Assembly: GCA_013397435.1 (NCBI GenBank)
Contig: VZRG01000770.1
Location: forward strand, 62,001 to 126,000
DNA: 64,000 bases
From: Erythrocercus mccallii
Taxonomy: Eukaryota; Chordata; Aves; Passeriformes; Dicruridae
Direction: 5' to 3'
Shown here: one piece after another, positions 35,902-49,920 of the stretch
Layout: each line of letters begins with the position of its first letter
Numbering within the stretch: the first letter of the stretch is position 1
Translations under genes and position numbers: made by a program
The notes under the pieces: generated by a model
What the model was told of the DNA's origin: nothing
Databases searched by the model: none
What the model saw: the letters and a program-made list of their open reading frames with translations, nothing else

Positions 35902-37948
35902 TCCTAAAATTTTGCTTTCTTGTGAAATTAAACTAGCTGAAGTTTATCTACAGTGCATTTATGTTGATGTGTTTCTTTGTTAACAGTTCTCTTTCTGCAG
36001 AGAAAAATGGTTTTGCTGCTTTATATAAAAATGATTTTTTAAGTTATTTAAAAGATTTAGCATCCCTTTTCAATTAAGATTGCCATCTTGCTTTCAGGCA
36101 AAAACTGGGGAAAGAGGTGCCTTTGGAAGATTTTGCAGCCCTTTGTTGAACCAAATGTATTTTCTTCCTGGGGAAGAATTAAGATCTTCTATCTGCTGTG
36201 TTCTGTCACTCTGACTACTGAAATTAAAAGCTTGCTCTGCCTCCTGCCAAGAAAAACAGAAGGCAGTACTGACTCGATATTCAGCATGAAGGTAGGGGAG
36301 CAGTGCAGCAGAAAACTGAATGAGAGGATCAGAAACTTGGGAGACTGGAGGAAAACCTGTTTAAAATCAGGTGTGCCAGTCCAGAAAAAGGTAAGGTGGC
36401 AACCTTATGATTGGTAGTTTTAAATGTCAATGAGAATCCAAATTGTATACACTTAAAGTGATCTCTGAAGATTTCAGTTTATTTTCTCTTTTGTTTACTG
36501 TATAAAATAACTTTCTTCTTCAGTCTGAGTTAGGCTGCTACAATACAACATCCACAAACTTTTAAAGGCTGACTATTTTTTATTTCCAGGCAGTAGTTTT
36601 TATTTACAAGGTTGGCAGAGCTACTGGAGATTTTGAAAGCAGATAGGCCAAGCCACAGCTTTAAACTGATCAAAGTGAGGTCACTTCCCAGCTTCTTCAG
36701 GTTTTCACAATGAGCTAGAGATTTTCAAAGCTACACTTTTGACAAAACCATTATTAAAAGGAAAATATTAATAATGTTCTTGTCTGCTACTCCTTCATTT
36801 CTGTGTTGTTGAATATAACATTGAATGTCACAAGGTTACCTGATCTTACTCAACTTGATCTTTTGGTTAAAATATTAATTGATCCTGCTTCCTCAAAGGA
36901 AATGGCAAGCAGGTATTTTTGGCCCAAGTCCAAACTACAGCCAAGTCTGCAGTGGTTTTTGCCATTTTGATTGTGTCCTCATCCGATGCACATTTCTTGG
37001 AATACCTCCACAACTTAAGCAGGTCTACTGTCACCAGCAGTTTTGGTCACCGTCATAGTATGTGTTTGAACTTATAGGTGGAAACAATACAATCCTAGCA
37101 CTGTGCAATATCAGAACAAGGGTAATTGCATCGCTTGACTTTGAAATTACCAGGGTATTAGGAGAAGAGGACGGCAGAATATTTGTATTTTGTGGATCTA
37201 TTCAGAGGAGTGTAAAGTGGTTTAATTCTGTTTTCAATATTAAGGACTTTGTCTTTTACTTTTGTATCCCTAAGTTCATGATAATGGATAGAATGAAAAG
37301 CTTGGACAGTTGTTTAAAGCTCAATAGAGGTTGCAAACTGCTCATCTAAGATCAGTTGCAGTAAAACATCTTTTGGCACATTCATAGTTTTATTAGACTT
37401 TGCTTCTTTTTTACTGCAACCTGGAAAATGTGTTTTTGCATCAATCTTTGGTGCAATACACGTTTAAGTAGTGACTTTCAGGTTGTCATAGAAGCTCGAG
37501 TGTTCAGCTAGTATCAGTACGGGGAAAATAGAAAAAATAGTTTTTTAAAAAATATTTCACTAAGAATGGCATGTTGCCATTGCACCTTGGATATTGCTTC
37601 ATCACTAACAAGATGCTGGACCAGTATTTTTGTAACAATATGCTGCCTTTGGTAGAATGTTATGGAATTGTTGTCTTGACAATTTAAATGTCATACAAGA
37701 ATCATTACAATTTGGTTACCAATGGTACCAATACTCCATTTCTGTTTCAGCCACTTACATTGCACAACATTGTACTAGATACTATGATGCAATTCTGAAA
37801 CTAGCCTTCCCTGAAAATTATAACTGTAATTCAGAATTTAAATGCTTTGATTCAATCTGATACACTGTATTTTGTTCCAGTATTTGCTAATATCTATGGC
37901 TTAGCAAAGCTTGTGGTCACCACAGGACAGAATGTGTGGGTTTTCTTG

Positions 37949-37954
37949 AATAAA
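37949..37954 (+). terminator. Candidate poly(A) signal AATAAA
   Basis: A canonical hexamer about 2.05 kb after the SETD3 stop, followed within 35 nt by a GT-rich stretch (AGTGAGTGTATT). It is the first perfect AATAAA after the stop. Confidence 0.45.
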
Positions 37955-38201
37955 ATATAGTTCTACCATGTCTTCACTAGTGAGTGTATTATACAAACAA
38001 AACCTCTACTTGCTACTGACTTCTGTATCTTTTGGGATCTGTGGGGCGAGCAATATCTGTCCAGGTGTACAGATAAAGGACAAATAGCTGGGGAAGAAAC
38101 AGAAAAAGGTTCTAGTAAAAGAAAGGGGAAGTGTTCTACTGAATGCATGGTCAAATTCTTACTCTTCATCTGTTAGTGTTATTTAGAAAGATGTTACACA
38201 C

Positions 38202-38207
38202 AATAAA
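38202..38207 (+). terminator. Candidate poly(A) signal AATAAA (alternative)
   Basis: A second canonical hexamer 250 bp further on, followed by a GT/T-rich region (TAGTGAGTAATCTAATTTTG). It could give a longer 3' UTR. Further AATAAA copies at 38648 and 38801 are less likely. Confidence 0.35.
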
Positions 38208-40545
38208 AATAGTGAGTAATCTAATTTTGTAATTTGCATTTTTCCTCTATGCATGTAATGGTTTCTTCAGAAGCACTAACCTAAAACTTAAGCTTTTGAA
38301 AACTGAGGTGGAAACAAAAAAAATTGGCAGTGATGAGCCCTTATTACCATCTGTCATGAAAACAGACCTTTCAAAGCATTTTAAAGTTAACTTTCTTCAT
38401 AATGTTTGGTTAAGAGGCTGTTCACACTAATCCCAGGCTAAATGCCAAATCTTGCTTCTGTTTAGCTATCTAAAGTATTCCTGTAAGAAAGACATCACTT
38501 GCATTTCTCGGACTGTTCTCCAAAAGCAAAACAGGGGGAAAAAAGCCTTTTGAATTTTACATGAACCTACCTACTGATGAATCATTTCCCTAACAACCTG
38601 TAACTAGTTGGGTCTGTGCCACAAGGTGATGTCCATATTTCCGTCTCAATAAAGTCAAATATACAAAATTGAGCAACAACTGCCAGCCTGAAAAATGTTT
38701 TTAAAGTGTAAATGCAACTGTAGCTTAAGTGCTGTCATGAGTGAAGGAGAAATGAGAGCCTTCTGGCTGGGGAGGTGGGATGGTTTTTATTCTTGGCTAG
38801 AATAAATATTCTTTGCCTTAGACATCATTATAAGGTGGTATGTACAGAAAATCTGTGCAACCCAACAGTAGCTGCCTTCTTAAGGCTGATTTGCCTTTAG
38901 GGAGGAATGATCATCATGGAGTCATTAAACTCGCATGATTCAAAGGTATTCTGGAAGATTTAGGTTACAAAATCTCTTCTAGTTCACATGTTTAAAAACA
39001 GTATGTAGTATCTACTGCTGCCCCTTCTCTCTCCCTCATTTTATGGAAAGGCATGTGAAGTAATTATAAAACATCATTTGAAGTATTTCAATCAGACAAA
39101 AGAAAGGTGCTCCCAAAATCTGCTCTTCTTTCCTGATTTTATGGACTGAAACCCAGTCCAGGTATTTCTTATACTCTGCTCCAAACAGGAGTTTTCAGTA
39201 AAAACATTGCCCTACCAAATTTGTCTGATGAAGCAATACCCATCCCTTTTCCTCTAGAAGATTTTGAGCTGATCCTTGTTCAAGTCAGATATGACCACAT
39301 GATTTTCATGTAATTGTCATCTATATTTAATAGTTTCCTTCTATCATGTTTCCTTCTTTGCATGCACTGCATGCTGTGCAAAGTACAGCACATAAATTGG
39401 TGACTCACGGTTAGAAGAGCTTTCTTAGCATTTCACGGGTTCTACATCTATTTCCTTACAAATGCCACAAGTTTGGAAACCATGTTGAGGATTTTTTAGT
39501 TAAAATAAAAAAAAACCCTCAGTCCATAATTAAGAAAAAAAAAAACAACACAAATTTTTCTGGTTTCTGGACCTGATGTAATTTTTTATCATGGAAGATT
39601 AAGCTAGATAATGGAGGAGACTGAGGAGATATCCTTTCCTAAGTGGAAAACAGGAGCTCGACAAGTGAACAACAGCGACCTTTTTCTGAGAGGCAGGTCT
39701 TGCTGTCCTGAAGAATAAGGAAGTTCAGGAATTATTTCAGTGAGTGTTCAAAATCATCTCCAATTAGTTATGTAATTACTGTGAAATTGCACCATTAGGC
39801 AAGGGCTTCACCATCCCTAGGAACAGGTGAACACATATGGGTCACAAACTGTTGTGCTGAACTGGCAGTGAAGAGCAGATGTAAGTGGTTGCTGCCTTGT
39901 TGTCCGTGCAGTGCTGCAGTAGCCTCAGGGAGTCTGGGCTGAAGTTACTGTTGTCCATTAACTGCCATCGTGGGACAACTGCTCAGTACTAGGGGTTAAG
40001 GAAAGGCTTTGCAAATCCAGCGTGGAAGGACTGGACAAAGCCACAGAGAGCAGAAAGGAAATAGAAGATAGTGTTGTATTCAGGTCAGTCACCTGAAACA
40101 ATGTGTCCAAAATTAGGGACAAGCATCCACGTGATTTTTTGTGTATAGCGCTATTTTATTATTTAAAGTTGATCAAGCACAGAAAAAGCTTCTGAACCTG
40201 AGTCTTCTGTCTTCCCAATCTCGAGAAACCAGACAATCATTTTCCAATTAAATCCAGTTCAGACATGGCAAAATAGTTGATGCTGACCACCACATCTGTG
40301 CCTTTGAGCAGCTTAATGTGAATTGGAGTGAACCAGATCTGTAGCCCTTTGAGACTTGACTTTGCTTCTTCAGAAAGGTGCTTAAAATCTGTATGAGTAT
40401 AGAGAATAGAATCTTGCACGTGAGTAATGTTGGTTTCACAACTGAGTCACCATTACTTAAGTACAGATTCAAACATCATCAGAACTAGGTAACTGGACTT
40501 AGCGGTATTTCATTTAAGTTTACTGTTTTTAAAAAATGGGCGAAC

Positions 40546-40637
40546 TTGCCAACCTTGGACAAACAAATAAATCATCCTTTGAAAAAGACAATTGCCAGCC
40601 TTGGACACACAAATAAATTGTCCTTTGAATAGGATTA
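40546..40637 (+). repeat. 46-bp tandem duplication, two copies
   Basis: Copy 1 (40546-40591) and copy 2 (40592-40637) share TTGCCARCCTTGGACAMAC and then AAATAAAT and TCCTTTGAA, with a handful of substitutions. They are adjacent head to tail. Confidence 0.8.
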
Positions 40638-43600
40638 ACAGGGGTAAAAAGCAAGTTTCCCTGTAACATCCCATGCATGGCAAACACCAAGAGTGGCTTC
40701 ATTCCAGCTTGCAGCCTTGTTTCACTTACATGTTACTGACCAGGTACCCTCTTGCTTTGTATTCAAGCTGGGGAAACCTCCCTGTTCCCTAGATGCATTT
40801 CTATCCATGGAGAAGTGTGGGCTGTCCTCTAGGCCAATTCATCAGTGTTTGACATGGTGCTGTGAAAGTCAGTAGATTTCACATTGTTCTGCTGCCTTGC
40901 AAATGGAGTACTTATTTCTTTCTTTTAGCTTTCTTTTTGCAAATGCTGTTTGATTTCAATATGCTGTGGTTTGTTGTATTCACAGAAGTTGCCTGTTCCT
41001 CCTATGTAAGGCTGAAATTTGGAAACTGTGTAGGTGTCCTGCATCCAGCAACTGCTTTATGATATGGGTTTAAGGGAAATTCAATTCCCTTTGCTTTATT
41101 CCACACTGGTTCACTGCTTTCAGAAATGTTAATACCTCAGCCAAGACTCCTAATTTCAGCACACTAATTTCACCACTGATACAAGTGGGCTTGTATACAG
41201 ATCTGTGGTCCAAAGGTATGAATAATGTGCTTTAAAACTGAATCTCCATGCTGAAACAGGCATGCACAAACAGCCGCCTATGAACTGCAAAGGAATTTTT
41301 AGATTGTCTTGAATATCTGTAAGTCCCACTGCCTTGCAGCAATTAATTCAAGTGATTGGATGCTAGGAATGGTTTATTATAATTGCACACAGGTAGTAAT
41401 TTATTAGGGTGGCTGTTTCTTTTGGCATATGTCAAGAAGGTCAGAGTTTAGGCTTTTTTGGACATTAACCTAGTCTTCTAAAACTCTGAAGTTCCACTTT
41501 TTGGTCATTAATTTCGTACATGCTGAGATTGTGACAATTAACCCACTTAATAAAGGTCAAGTTTCAATTTTTTCCAATTTCTGGAACACTTAACTTTATT
41601 CCTTCTTGAAAATGGGCAGATAGAGAATGATAAATAGTTATTAAATGAGAACGAAGATGTAGTTCTGCTGTCAAGGTACTATTGAATGGTTAGTAACAAA
41701 AGGACCAGAATTGCTATGGATTTGAAATAAAAGGAGTAGCATAGATCAAACTACAGGTAAATGAAATAGAAAAGTGTACCTCACAGTGAGCTGTTTAAAG
41801 TCATTTCTACATAGATCCCTGTTAACTTACTCTACCTAAGCTTCTAAATTATGCAAATCCGTAATTTGCCCCTTTAATTATTGTCATGTGCACACGTAAT
41901 TTTTCCCACAGCTACAGAGCAGTATCAAACCACAGCTAAAAGGCATAAACAAGCAGAGTAAGGAAATGGTGGTGGTGTTTTCAGGTGACCAAAACCTAGT
42001 TATACTGCATTCCTTAATAATACCTGGATTTAAGGAGCCACAAGATTATGTAAAAATAAACCCTTGGTTCTGTGTAGTGGCATCAGTTTCTAGAGGCTAC
42101 ATTGGCATGTTGTGTCTCTTAAGCTATCACTTCAAAATTTCTTCTGAAAGATATCTATCAAAAAGCATATTTATTAATTTTAAATTTTATCATCCATTGA
42201 AGAAATGTCTGCAGACAAATCAGAAGCAGTCATTTGCTGTGTTAAAAAAATCATTGTACCCTTAGTAGTATGTCAGCACTGAGTGATATTTGAAAACCTA
42301 TTTTTCACATTCATGTTTGAAGTTTTTAGGTATTGACTAAGACAGTGAGTCCTCCTGGAATATTACAGCAGCAGTTTATAAGTTGGTGCTGAACACTTCA
42401 ATGCAGGAATGACACACTAATCTTTCAAATAGTAAGAAGCTGTAGAATGAAAATAATAGTGTTTCCTGTATAATTTTTTCATTAAGTAGTACAAGTGCTA
42501 CTACCCAAACATAAGAAATGGTGGTATAATTTTCACAAATTCTCAGTCCTGTGCTGCTGAACAGGCTCACTTCGAGTACAGTACAAGACAGAAATTGTCC
42601 AGCACTGTTAATGTGTGCACCAATGTAATTGCACAACATTCATATTTGAATATCGTCACTCAGGATTAGATGAAATTATTTCTCCCTGGAAAAAGAGTGT
42701 GGCTTTTGAGTTTAAAATGCAACGCAGTTGGGCATGATGCAGCTTATTTTTCACAGGAGATGTCTAGCTGCTGCCTTACAAACTCTTGCCTTGTCCCCGG
42801 AGGTTTTTACACACACCCTCTTCAGGTACTCCCTGCCCTTTCTCCCTTTGAGAGGAGTTATTACCCTGTGTTAATGTTGTCTAAACTCTCACTAGTTGGT
42901 AGCAATACTTATGGGACAGATGATTTAGAGCCACTTGATTCAAAACATTCTCAGCTAAAGCTAAGTAATCATTTCAAGTGATCAAATATTGTCTGCTGCG
43001 AGAAGCAAATACACAGCACAATGATAGTTATCAAGCTTACTCTCAGCAAAGCATATTAATCTTTTCTTCGGATTTTACTTTTGGGAGTAGTAATATCCTC
43101 TGACGAGACAATCCAGTTATCTTCAGCTGAGTTTCCAGAAGCAGCAGCATTTTTCCTCAGCAAAATTAGGTTCAACAGGTAGAATTTCAGCCTAAAATAA
43201 TGTGCAGTCTTGAGGTGGACCTCATGCCTTTGCAGTAGGAGAAATTAGCTAGTATTTTCTTTCTCTTTATTAAGAAAGCTATTTTTGTCATTCATATTGG
43301 GCAACTGTATAAAAATAGGTAAATGTTGTATCTTGGCAGGATTAAATGAAAAGTATGTATGTCTTTTTTTCATATCCTTGAATATCAAAGCAAGACAAGC
43401 CTATTTAGGAAGTAGAATTTTATTGCTTAACATATATTTGCATCCCGCAGTGAAGACATTCACTTTCATGGCACGTTTTCTCCCAATGGTTTCTAAATGC
43501 CTTGCAGCACTCACAAAGCTGAACTTTTGCAGTATTTTTCTGAGATGAAGAAGCATTATTATGTTTTCTGACGTGAAGAAGGGGGTGCAGTAGGGTGGCA

Positions 43601-44614
43601 GAGCCTGTATCTGTAGTTCTGGTCACAAGAGACGGTTACATTTTTAAGTTCATCTGAAATAGTTTTGTGAGCAAACTACAAGATTGTTTCTAGAAAGAGG
43701 AAAAGAGATGTGCCTGGTACTTGTTTAGAACAAATGATTACTAAAATAAGCATTTCCTCTTTAGTAATAGAACATCATTAAACGTTGGAATTTTTTCTCC
43801 CTATCTATGGATTGAGGGAAAAAGTATTGCTGTGACAGCAGTGCTAAGCCTCACCAAGGACAGACTGGGATCCACAGGTCTAATTGTACCTGTTCTGATC
43901 TGGCATCTTCCCTGAGCTTGGTCACTGGTGGCAAGTGCAAATAAAGTGTTAACCTGGAAAAACACTGAGAAACATCCCATTTCCAAGAGGATACAAGGAG
44001 TCAAATACAGACAATGAAGTCAAGGGGAAGTCTCTGAATGAGAGAGCCTCTAAAGACTCTTAAAGGTAATGGGTAGTTGTGATACAGATATATGAAGTAA
44101 GAAAGGTGTTTAGATAAAGGCATAGCTGGGTGATTTACTGACAAAAATGTTCTCTTAGGGGTGTGTTAGTCTAAACTGCACAATCTGCAGGAAAGGGTGA
44201 GATTTAGAATATCTTCCTCATGTAAAAAACCAAAAACATTTGATCTGTCAAAACATCCTATTTTGATGTTTCAAGGCTGATTTGTTAAAGAAAAAAGCAA
44301 AAACTGGGTGGTGACATGATCTCTGCATTTCTCTACATGTTGTTCAAGTATTTCATGTTACTTACATGTCAAGTATTAAGATTTTGTTGGTCATCTTCAA
44401 ATCTAGCAACATTATGGAAAACTCAGAGATTGCTGACGCCCATTAAAATCACCAGCCAAGTAGTGCCCTGCTTTAGGGACAGACCTGCTTCATTAGTTCA
44501 TATCTTGAGAAATTAATGAAAATTCATGTGGAGACAGCTCTAAATACAGTTTGTGGTCAGTCATTAGAGTCAGAAGAAATCTATGTTCATAAAAACAACT
44601 TAAAATTTAAACTC

Positions 44615-44670
44615 TGCTTTAGGTTTGAAATGACCTTTTAAGGGTATAAGCTTTTATGATTCTATGACTT
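44615..44670 (+). mobile_element. CR1 tail fragment, sense
   Basis: AGGTTTGAAATGACCTTTTA followed by TATGATTCTATGACTTT matches the last few dozen bases of avian CR1, including the ATTCTATGA terminal repeat. Only the tail is left. Confidence 0.6.
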
Positions 44671-47600
44671 TAACTCTTGTCTTTAAAATCTTGAAGTCAA
44701 AGATTTGAAGACCTCAATATCTTAATAGCTTTTATCCTCTGAGGCAAGAGCTCAGGAACGTATTTTGCTGCAAATTGAAGAACAAACTTGAAGCTGAATT
44801 GTAAAATTGCTATTTGGTCCAGCTGCAGTCCCATTTATCCTCCTTTACACAGGAGAACCAAAGGGAGTCTGAAAGGCAGAGAGCCTCAGACTGACCCAAC
44901 AAAACATAGCTGACCACTGACTTCTTGCTTGGCAAACAAAACAAGCAACCCACCACTCAGGAGGAGCCTGAAAAGGCTAAGCATTGGTCTCAAATCCTCA
45001 GATTTCTGTTAAAGGGAAGAGGCAAAATTAAGAAAACAATTAGCCCTCAGTCCTAAGATTAAAAGCAAATTTGGATAGAGGGGAGAGGGTAAAAACTTAT
45101 TCCATGGGCAAATAATTATGTGGTTGTCTAACGAGCAACGTTTTTGCATTGCTTTTGATGCTTTTTCTATGCATGACAGAATGAAAGTTCAGTGGTCTGG
45201 GCTGGATTTCCTACATTCCTCAAAAGACTAGTTAGACCAAGTGTTTGATAACAGACTCATCAGTTTGGCAATATGGAGCTTGAGGAAATGTGCATAAGTT
45301 TCCCTCCTATTTTATTTTATTTGACATCCTTTTTTTGAAGATCAGAGCATACTTACAATTTTTATAGAACTCCTAAATCATTAAGCTTACCACATACGCT
45401 TATAAATGAGTTTTGTAGTCTGTTCAGTTTTTTCATATGCTGGGTTTATGTCAGGTAAGCTGGAATAAATGCAGGCTCCTGACTCCCACCTGATTATTAA
45501 TATCCCCATGAACACTTGCTGGCAAGCTGAGTTAACTCTCTATGACTTGAAGTAGCCACTAAATAAGATCTACTTACTTTTCAGCTTTTGGACCTTTCCA
45601 GTCTAGTTTCAAGTCAAATGCAGTGTGTAAGTGATGTATCAGCCTTGGTAGAGGTTGATATGGCTGTCCATCATCTTCAGTCTTCTTGGGCTCTTAGAGC
45701 CCAGCTGCTTTGGTCAGCTGGAATTTGGCTATAGGATCTCAGCAGTAAAAAAATGAAGGAGGATATGCCTAGAGCAGGTGCCACCAAGATATTTGAAAAG
45801 TTACTATGAAATAATACAGACAGAACAATAGTAATGAGTCAGTTAGAACCTCAAACACAGAAATATTGAACCTAATAAGACTAAAAATCTGAAGTGTGTC
45901 AATTTTCCTGGTTTTTTACATTTGTTGGTTTTTTACACATCTTTCGTATTTGCAAGATCTCTAAAGACACCCATGCCCTTTCTGGTAACAGGATAAATAC
46001 GGTACTTACTGGACTGAGATCTCATTTTGTTCCATTTCAAACCAAATAAGTGTGCTGTAGAGATCATAGAAGTCTGTAAAGGGATTTGCCTCCAAATCTA
46101 ACAAGCCAGCCATGGAACAAAGGGAGAATAGCCCTAGTTTGAAGTGAGCAGTTTCCAAAATGCAGTGTGTTGCCACTCTGAGTGTTAGTTTTCCCTTTTG
46201 TAAAGCATGCTGCAAAATTCTGGAGTAAGTATCTCATGCTGTGGTGCAGATCATGACCTTTGCTCATCCCTTTTCTCCTCTAATTGACATTCAGAGGAAA
46301 TGGACAGCACAGACAGTCTTTGCTGCATTGTTCTCCATAGCTGCATACAAGCATTTTCAAATGTACTGTGTGTCTGGTCATAGGAGTCATAGGAGAACAT
46401 AATTTCATTAGTAAATGCAAAAACTGCAGAAGAACTTGGTGTTAGCAAAATATCAGGCCAGAACCTTGCACTTGGGCTCCAGATTATCCACTGAGCCCAC
46501 AGCAGGGAGCAGCTGGCCAATTGTGCCTCCAGAATTGTCTAACTTCAGATATGACTGAGCCAAGTTCACAGGGTATGTGCATCCCCAATTTCAGCACAAA
46601 TACAAAGTCACACATTGTTAAAAAAAAAAAGGACCCAGCCATTCCCTGTGCTCTCTGAGGGAACTGGAAAAAAAAAAACAAAACCAAAAACTCCAACAAA
46701 ACATAACACCCTAATTCACAAACTGTTCTGTTGTGTTTCTGCCTGACTGTCATCAGGCACTAGCTGGTGCCACTTTCAGAGTACTATTTCTTAATTCTCT
46801 CTTCTTCACTTCATACTTATCTCACTTTAAAGAGTGTGAAATTTTTCAGTTCATTATGTTCTGAACTGTTATTTAATTGAAGCCCCTAATGTTCAGTCAG
46901 TACACACTGCACACAGTCATTTAAAATATTCCAGCAGTGCACATTTTTTATAAGTGCTTCAATTGGAAGTGATCAAGGTTTGAGACTTCCAGCCTATAAA
47001 GGCTTCTGCTGTGGAAATGTGAAGTGCTACTCTCAATAATTTCAAACTGCTTCCTAAGCAGGCCTTCTGTTCTGACTCTCTTAAACTGCAGCATAATTTC
47101 TCAGCATGGTTTATGCCCAGAACCTACATTTAATGGCTCACACAGAAAGGAGTAAGTTGCAGGATTTGATGGAGCCCACTAGCTGTGGAGCATGGTGGGA
47201 AGCCCTGCTCTCTGAACAGAGAGGCTGGGTGGGAGATTTTTGTTCCTCTCACCCCATCTTGTCCAGAACTGCTGGAACAGAGTGGCTGCCCCCACTGCCC
47301 TTCTTTCTTCATGGTGTGTGCCATGCTTGCAGCTTTGTCCTTAGCTCCATGGGACATGGTGTTACTGAAGTATGAACACAAAGAGTGTCTCTAAATGGAT
47401 TTTTTCCAGTGACACACTCTGAAACTCCAGTGTTGTAAGGTGGAGAGCACCTAGAAGAAGCTAGGATGAACCATGGCATCAAGGAGGGTAGATCAAGGAG
47501 GGTAGCCAGCTGCAGTCACTGCCCTGGAGTGAAGCTGTGCTGCAGGGAAGGTACTGCCCAAGGTACAGCTGTGCAGCTCCTCAAAATTTTCGCTGCCCAT

Positions 47601-49920
47601 ATTTTGGACATGGCTGCTACCTGTGACAACACAGATGGAAAGCTCGCTTTTCTTCCCTTTTCCACAACCTTTGTGTAGATGACGCAAGGAACTGTGCTGG
47701 GGATGGTTGTCTTCAATCTTCCTGAGCCTGGTTCTGTGCAACAAAGGCTGTGTTTGTAAGGGAGAGAATGAAGCTCACCACTTTCCTTCTCCTGCTGCTC
47801 AGAGCAAATGATACACAGGAATCACCGGCTGTCTGTTGTGGTGGGACAAGCTAGTGGCAGTGGTAGACAGAGTCTCCACTACTTTTCAATGCTCAAATTT
47901 AAAGCTGAAGAGGAGTCAGAGATTCCAGTTTTGTTGAAAATGCTTAGTAATCTCTGGTAATGACCTAGTCTAAGTAAAGAACAAGCACTTGTTAAAGGTC
48001 ATTTTCCAAGTGCTGTCATCCTCTACTCTAATTAATATCAGCCATGTATGATGTTGGCAGTGGCTTCAAATATTTTCGTATGGGAAGACTGGACTTCCAG
48101 TGACATTTTTAATGAAAAAATGTAAATCATCTCTCATGAATGCTGTAATCAAGGTATTCATTAGCTAACCCTGGACTGCAGAGAAACATCTACAGAAATA
48201 AGCTCTGAATCTTGGATAATATTGTAGGAGTGAGAAGTCTTCCAGACATAACCCAGTAAGCTGCTATCAGCTAAGGACATGTCTAAAGAGGCATGCTTCA
48301 GGTAGCCAAAAAGACAAGTAAAGCACAAGGAGGCAGGGTCTACGCTACTGATGCTTAATGAAAATGTAGAACAAGTAACTCAGGAACCTGCAGATTTGGG
48401 AAACTGTTTCCTTGAAGATCCTTATCCTGATCCTTTCAAAAGATTGATGAAAGCCCTGAAGCATGAGCAGGTACTATTAAATCCTTTCCAGAATGCACTA
48501 GGAGTAACCAAACTGACTCTAGATTTATACCTTGAGGCAGGAAGGGTTCACTGTAACACCAACCCTGAATGCAGTTACCTGGCATATGCCCATAATATGC
48601 ACTTGTCCAAGACAAAGACATCCAGGGTTGATTAAAAGATAGGGGGAAATGGTGATTCTGTTGCTATTCCTGTCAGCTTGTTTCAATATTTGATGACTCT
48701 CCCTTTCAAAAACAAAATTTTCCTACTGCTTCAGGTCCTAGTGGTGGATTTTGTAGTGCTTTGTTTTGCTGCATGCAAAAAATTTCTTGCTAGTCCCTGG
48801 AAATTTCCCTCTGTGAATATACTTGTATGGAATAGTCAAGTTTACCTCCCAGGCTTCTTCTTTTGATGAGAGAGACAGAGAATGCCTCTTGCTGTAAGCT
48901 TCCTCTAGCCTGAAAGTGATTTTATGACCTCCTCTTGTGTTCCTCTAATTTTTCAGTACTCCTCAAAGATTCCTCCACTGGAATATGGTTGCTCATAACA
49001 CCAAAACTGTTTATGGTGGTATTTCTCTTTTTGGTTGCCGTTCTACCTGGTAAAATATCAAAGTCCTTCAGTAGTCCTCTTTGTCCTAATGCTCCTTGGA
49101 ACTCCCACTGAGTTCCATGCCTACCATTTCAATCACTGCTATTGATGATACAGTTTCCACAGTTCACAGGTGGAGCCTGTATTCTGGTTTCTAGACATCT
49201 GGCTTTGAATTCAAGTGCATTAAAAATTTCTCAGGTTTTGTGATCCCATTTAACAAGTATTTTGGACAACAATGTAAGAGGTTCACAATTATCTTAACTT
49301 ATAGTGCCTGCAATTGTTATGTCTTCTAAATTATTTTTTTTTTAGATAAATTTTCTTATTTTTGTAAGTCCAGTGTTAATTTTTTTTTTAAAATCTCCTT
49401 AAGTTCATGTGCTGCATGCCATGATTGTACAAGAAATTCTATAGTCAAGTTTAATGTCTCCTGGGATATTTTTACTTACATAGATGAAAATAGGGACATG
49501 TTCTCCAGTACATTTTCTTGGAACAGAGATTGCTAAACTCCACACTTTTCACATTTAGTCATAATTTCAGAAAAACAACAGAACATAACTCCTTGTAAAG
49601 TTTGTGAAGTTCAGCTCCAAATTCAGTTTTCTGAACACTGGGTTGAATCAAAAACTTGTCTCTCCAGGTACTTTCTCTTTTTACTGTGCAGGACAGAGAC
49701 TGCACAGAATGAGTGTTTGTGGCTCTTGCTAAATGTTTCATGCTCAGGAGGTGGTTTGTACAGCCATTCAGTACGGAAAAACGGATCATCTGCACTAGGC
49801 AGTTCTTGAGGTAAGCATCTCCTGGGAATGATCTGAAAGAAAGCAGTGTCAGGCCAAAAAGGTTCACAAAACGTGGCAGAGCTGTAGAGTTTCTTACCAG
49901 GATCTGTGCAAGCCTCCACA

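Larger units (their letters stand above)
35902..38230 (+). other. SETD3 3' UTR and immediate downstream region
   Basis: The 3' UTR begins after the TAG at 35899-35901. Its end cannot be fixed by eye. Candidate poly(A) signals are ATTAAA at 36223 and 36753, and AATAAA at 37949 and 38202. Open frames at 36088-36417 and 37062-37349 have no recognisable product. Confidence 0.6.
38231..49920. other. Intergenic DNA downstream of SETD3, first block
   Basis: About 11.7 kb of AT-rich, mostly unique-looking sequence without a gene I can support. Items seen are a 46-bp tandem duplication (40546-40637) and a CR1 tail (44615-44670). Open frames reach about 100 codons on either strand with no conserved domain. 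The 94-codon frame at 48351-48635 was inspected and not recognised. By human synteny this is the start of the gap towards BCL11B. Confidence 0.75.

Noticed and set aside
48351..48635. 94-codon frame with fairly protein-like composition
   Set aside because: No family recognised, no splice or promoter context, and length within chance for this span.
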